Below are positions 60,011 to 64,000 of a stretch of DNA of 64,000 bases, one piece after another. The DNA lies in the NCBI RefSeq assembly GCF_037975245.1, contig NC_092563.1, forward strand, positions 30,779,960 through 30,843,959, in the 5' to 3' direction. The notes under the pieces are model-generated. The model worked only from the letters and a program-made list of their open reading frames with translations, ran no database searches and was not told the origin of the DNA. How positions within the stretch are numbered: the stretch's first letter is position 1; each line of letters begins with the position of its first letter. The position numbers and the translations under genes were made by a program. The stretch comes from Apostichopus japonicus. Lineage: Eukaryota; Echinodermata; Holothuroidea; Aspidochirotida; Stichopodidae.

Positions 60011-63000
60011 CTGAACCACAAGAAAAAGTCAAAGGCCACATTGTTTCTGAATCTAAACTTTCCAAAGACAGTGTAATTCAAACATCTTTGTGAGTAGAAA
60101 TACTCTTAGAAGGTTATGAGAATTATGAGAAACTCAACTGATAACAGTAACAAACAAAACAATCTTGTTTAAAATCTTGTTCTAGTTCTTGAACAAGAAA
60201 CAATGTCAAATCACGACTCTCTAAACAAAGTAAATTGAGCATAAATTAAGCATAAAGCCCTAAGAGTCAAAATCCCAACAGAATTTAACCAAATAGTCTA
60301 AAAGAAACTACCTGGTATCAAAAGTTACCTTTTACTGGTTTGCTGGAAATCTTTCTGTCTGTACCATTTAGGGCAAATTGCATGCAGATAACCTGATACG
60401 TTCTTATAATCATGTACATCAGTGAATAATTCTTTGTCCTTTTCCTAACAATATAAAATCTGTGCTGTATATATTATAAATAATAATCAGTTAAGCCAAT
60501 TACCAGATAACTGCACCAATTGGGGGCAACAACTTAAACACTTTGTCCATATATATGGAATTATGTACATGTTTCACTTGAGTGCAATTCTAATAGATAT
60601 GGTTTGTTGTTCACTGAGGTTGTACAAGTTTACAAGTCTAAATGACAACATGACTGGCTGAATGAGAATTACCTGAAAGAAACAAAATACTTACAGGATG
60701 TCTGGTGTTTTCAGCAAGGTCCTGCCACCAAAGTCTTGAGGATACTTAAATGTCAAAAAGAAGTACAGATGGCCCACCAGAATGCCCAGTATTTCAGCCA
60801 GGCCACTAAAAAATAACAAGAAAAAATTAACCAAGACAACTTTCGAAATTGATCTCTGTTAAACAAATCATAGTGGGGATCAAACCAATTGCCAAAATCG
60901 ACTGCTGAATAAAAATGTCTGTAAACCAGTGACAATATGTATGGATATTAAAGAAGTATTGGTCTGTATCAAATGATATTAAACTTATAAGGAAACCAAG
61001 ATGACTTCATAAACACTGTGAGGAATTCCACCTAAACATCATGCTTCTAAATAAGGCATACATATGGAAGTTGATAACTTACAACAAAGCTCACTGCTTG
61101 TCTAGGAAAATGACTTCAGGAGATGATCTCTGATGTCACCAGGGAAATGTACTCCAACGTTTATGTTGCGCAACATGGTATATCGATCTGGGTCATTCCC
61201 ACTCAAATTCCTAACTGAAGTCTACACACTGATCTATATCATCTTTTAGTCAATATTGTAGGTTACTTTACTGGCGCCCCCACATTCTGAACTTGCCTTT
61301 AACTTTGGGAGTAAATGTGATTTCAAGCTTTCAATCTTTGTTTGATCCCCAGAGCAAAAGCGAACTGTCGGAGCTGCCAAGCTAGAAAGAATGTTCTCCC
61401 TTGTTGCATTTCTTTAACATTGTTTTGGCTGGATCCCAGGACCAATGCAGTTATTTCTGGACTCTGTTTTAATTACTTTCAAAATCATGCGTTAAAGCCA
61501 CGCACAGATAATCAACTCACCCTCCTCTGAGGATCCAGTTGAACCCTACAAGCACCCATGGCAAGTACATAGCCTTGAAGCGGGTTCCAAACCAGAAGCT
61601 GACAATTACATCACGGTTCAGTTGGCACCACACGTATAGAGCACTGAGTATCATAGGTTCCATTAGGAGCTGTGTATGATGTAAAATCATAAACAAAATG
61701 ATTTACATCAATGACAAAAAAAAACATACCATGTTATAAACAGATGAATAATTACAGAGAAAGTAACCGATAGGGAAAAAAAGTTAACTTACCTGCAAGG
61801 GCGCTAAAAATCCGATGATCTGAGACAGATTTGTGGTTAAGGTAAAGAATACATACATGAATGTATAATTACCATAGCAGAAGCCTTTCTTCAAGAATGT
61901 ATTACAATTGGCAATTTGTAATTGGATTTGTTAAAGTATATTTTTCATGGAAAGCTTTGAGTTACAGTAACATGTATGCAATACATTTAAAGTCCTCCTT
62001 TACAGATCCCTCGATATATTTCCTTCCTACTTCTTGACTGCCAAAATTGTGAATAATATTTATTTCTAGTGATCACATTGCAATCAGCTCACAAATTAAC
62101 CTTTTCACAATATATTTCTTTCAAAATATTTGTCTTTTACAAAAAGAAAAGGATACAACAAGACAGATCCAGTTAAAAAGCAGCATAAAGATATAATCAG
62201 CTGGTCTGCCATCAAAGACACCTGTAGGACAAGAACAAAAAAGCCACATATAAAAATAAAAAAAACTTCCAAAAAGTCCTGATAGGTGACCATTGAGGAT
62301 ACTAAACTAACTTGACCAATCTAACTTTCTTGACTAATTAGTGTTTGTTTTTTTACTTTCATCAGAGATAGTCTTGCCTTTTCATCGGATGACTTAAAAG
62401 TGGTATTTTGAGTTGAATACAGTAGCTACCATCTTGTAGTTCAACACCATTAGATATGGTACCTGAAAACACAAACTGCCATTGTTAGTCTACAAACACC
62501 ATACAAGGAATCAGTAAATTAGACTTAAACAGTTTTTAAGAAACATTAAGACAGTGCAACTAATGTGTAAGATGCAAAGCTGGCTTTGTTGAATTTAACA
62601 GTTAAATAGATTGCGGGCTATCCAATTGTGTGTGAATATTACATGGCTTGGTAGAGATAATTCAAAGTGTCAACTCAACTCAAACCTGCAAATTTCAGGC
62701 AGATGTTAACTATTGACATATCATAATCCGAGAAAAGTGCAACTAATGTATCTAGATCTATTCCAGTTTTCAAGCTATTCATGATCATATACATTTTTCA
62801 AAATGTTTGGAATGCTTCTTCAAGGCAAAATCACTAATGAAGTTGGCTCCTCAGTCAAGACCAGAATCATTGCTGTTAATGCTGCTTTATATAACTTTTA
62901 ATTCTAAATTCAGCCAACTTTTTATCCTTATCCAATATAAAAAAATGCTTTGCTTTGATCATGTTATTTCAGGTCCTAAAAAGCTTTTCAGGAGCTGCCC

Positions 63001-63354
63001 GAAATAGTACAAAAGTTCACAATTTGCAGTGGTCTGTAACATAATCAGATCAATTTTGTACCTAAGTAATCCTTTAAAAACTTTCATGTGAAATCCATTC
63101 AGCCTATTTGAGAGAAAAACAAAGACATGATCTAGATCTGGACTTGCTTATTTAACAGACAATCAAGCACACAATACGTTAAAACTATCCACACAAAAAA
63201 CATAAACAAAAACTAAAATCAAAATAGGAAGTGCTCACTTACCTGTTTCTAATCTTATAGAGTAACTGTACAGAAAATAGAGTTGGATAAGATAATGAAA
63301 GCCAGTCATCGGTGTTATAGGAAAGTAAAAAACTGCAGTGATCAAACGCCATAG
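59869..63354 (-). CDS. DERL1: Derlin-1, exons 2-7 or equivalent; N-terminus off the window
   Basis: Derlin-1 is a multi-pass ER membrane rhomboid pseudoprotease that helps move misfolded proteins to the cytosol in ER-associated degradation, with p97/VCP. Six exons with GT/AG borders join in one frame: 63243-63354, 62157-62221, 61793-61819, 61521-61669, 60695-60805, 59869-60010. The product has 201 residues followed by TAA. Visible marks are the WR motif (LWRLITAVFYFP), RLETGVFDGRPADY, NWICLV, ALYVWCQLNRDVIVSFWFG, a GILVG (GxxxG) transmembrane motif, and the C-terminal GRHNWGQGNPLGGD, the SHP box that binds p97 and separates Derlin-1 from Derlin-2/3. The catalytic Ser/His of active rhomboids is lacking, as in all derlins. 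About 50 N-terminal residues (start and first membrane segment) are upstream. Confidence 0.95.
60695..60805 (-). CDS. DERL1: DERL1 exon, last membrane segment
   Basis: Acceptor attttttag, donor gtaagta, ends phase 2. Encodes GLAEILGILVGHLYFFLTFKY and GGRTLLKTPDIL, with GxxxG in the last membrane helix. Confidence 0.94.
61521..61669 (-). CDS. DERL1: DERL1 exon, central membrane segments
   Basis: Acceptor catacacag, donor gtgagt, ends phase 2. Encodes LLMEPMILSALYVWCQLNRD and VIVSFWFGTRFKAMYLPWVL, among the most conserved parts of Derlin-1. Confidence 0.95.
61793..61819 (-). CDS. DERL1: DERL1 27-nt micro-exon
   Basis: Acceptor ctgtctcag, donor gtaagtt, nine codons in phase 0: IIGFLAPLQ. It fills exactly the nine residues that Derlin-1 has between NWICxV and LLM.P, so it is required. 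Confidence 0.88.
62157..62221 (-). CDS. DERL1: DERL1 exon (65 nt)
   Basis: Acceptor tcctacag, donor gtatcc chosen because it yields NWICLV joined to IIGFLAPLQ. Encodes VFDGRPADYIFMLLFNWICLV. An alternative gtaaaag donor 14 bases on would add four or five residues and break the frame. Confidence 0.9.
63243..63354 (-). CDS. DERL1: DERL1 exon with WR motif
   Basis: Acceptor actttgcag, donor gtaagtg, starts phase 0 and ends phase 1. Encodes LWRLITAVFYFPITPMTGF and LYFLYSYSIRLET, the L1 loop with the derlin WR motif and the next membrane segment. Confidence 0.93.
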
Positions 63355-63958
63355 CTGCAAAGTATTAGAAACAAATATTGGAATGTCATCTGGAATGACT
63401 TGTAATGTTAATGATACCTAACTGTTAGAAAATGATACAAGAAAAACAGACAGTCACAGTATGGTAGGAATGGCTATTGCCAATAAATACTGGCAGTTAA
63501 AAAAAAAATTGGTTGCAGGAATATTTTGGGGGTTGAGATTGTACATCTCTGCAAATGTAGGCAGTGGGCAAGGGCTGGAACCTAAAGCCAACATCTAGGG
63601 GAAAGTAAAGTCATGGACTCATGGTAATTGCATATTAATGAATATTAATGAATCAATACCAAATGTGACTCTGGCAATGCTTTTGCATTCAAGTTAACTC
63701 TGGAAGTAAGATTAAACACAGTTAAAACATCTGGTATCTCAAACACTTTATTAAACCCACTGAAAATGCATGAAGAAACATTTACCAGTACCTTATTTCC
63801 ATCCATCAACTGTTAAATTTTTATCTTGCATTTTAGATGAAAGGTTAACCAAACATTTATCAGTAATTCTTCCAGTTCATTTCATGAAAAGTAACCTTTT
63901 ATACTGACTTAAACCCAGACACTAAGAAATACACAACAAATTCAAACATATGTACTTT

Positions 63959-64000
63959 ACTTCCAATCTCAGAATCAGCTGAGAGCATTACACACAATGG
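63959..64000 (-). CDS. DERL1: Possible upstream DERL1 exon end at window edge
   Basis: On the minus strand a LILRLE reading is followed by a gtaaagt donor at 63959-63960, and joining it to LWR of the next exon gives LILRLELWR, like the FLYRFQIWR of vertebrate Derlin-1. However, an in-frame TAA lies nine codons upstream, so a nearby acceptor (tgctctcag) would be required and the exon would be only 18 nt. Tentative. Confidence 0.25.

Larger units (their letters stand above)
60011..63242 (-). other. DERL1 introns
   Basis: Five introns of 683, 714, 122, 336 and 1020 nt (gene 3' to 5' order: 60011-60694, 60806-61520, 61670-61792, 61820-62156, 62222-63242). They hold no recognisable repeat or nested gene. 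Confidence 0.8.

Noticed and set aside
62441-62472. Alternative DERL1 acceptor (tgttttcag at 62464)
   Set aside because: The reading after it hits a stop within a few codons, while the acceptor at 62222 gives the conserved VFDGRPADY.

Overview
This is a eukaryotic, intron-rich window from an animal, most likely a marine invertebrate deuterostome such as an echinoderm. That placement is inference: the protein sequences are animal-like, introns are short to medium, and the repeats combine a Penelope-like element, a Jockey/L2/CR1-type LINE and G/C-tract hAT-like miniature elements. Nothing here fixes the species. No bacterial-type gene, CRISPR array or complete canonical tRNA or rRNA gene was found.

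Two protein-coding genes can be assembled from spliced exons, both on the minus strand. TDRD12, a piRNA-pathway Tudor/DEAD-like helicase protein, occupies 42960 down to 27749. Eighteen coding exons join in one continuous frame to give 821 residues: Tudor domain 1, a Ser/Pro-rich linker, and both lobes of a degenerate helicase. The usual C-terminal part (CCCH zinc finger, second Tudor, CS domain) is not in the window. DERL1 (Derlin-1, an ER-associated degradation factor) occupies the right end, from 63354 down to 59869. Six clear exons give 201 residues, and the first ~50 residues lie beyond or at the right edge.

Layout: 1-3353 is AT-rich sequence with no recognisable gene. 3354-27697 is a giant tandem array (~24.3 kb, monomers of about 80-102 bp) with higher-order structure. 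It begins only about 50 bp past the donor of the last recognisable TDRD12 exon, so it appears to fill the next TDRD12 intron. 27749-42960 is TDRD12, which also carries a 14-copy 50-bp tandem array in intron 5 and a decayed partial duplicate of a helicase exon in intron 10. 43000-56640 is a transposon-dense intergenic block: tRNA-like repeats, a broken LINE, a fold-back element, a DNA transposon with many subterminal repeats, a three-level nest of elements, a Penelope-like element with inverted terminal repeats broken by a hAT-like miniature element, and two intact hAT-like miniature elements with perfect 8-bp target duplications. 56640-58680 is plain intergenic DNA. 58682-59417 is an 8-copy 92-bp array just downstream of the DERL1 stop codon.

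The two genes are not functionally linked as far as is known. The most notable relation is positional: a piRNA-biogenesis gene, whose pathway silences transposons, carries a very large and recently homogenised satellite-like array in an intron and has a transposon graveyard upstream. Whether the array is transcribed, spliced out or processed into small RNA cannot be told from sequence alone.
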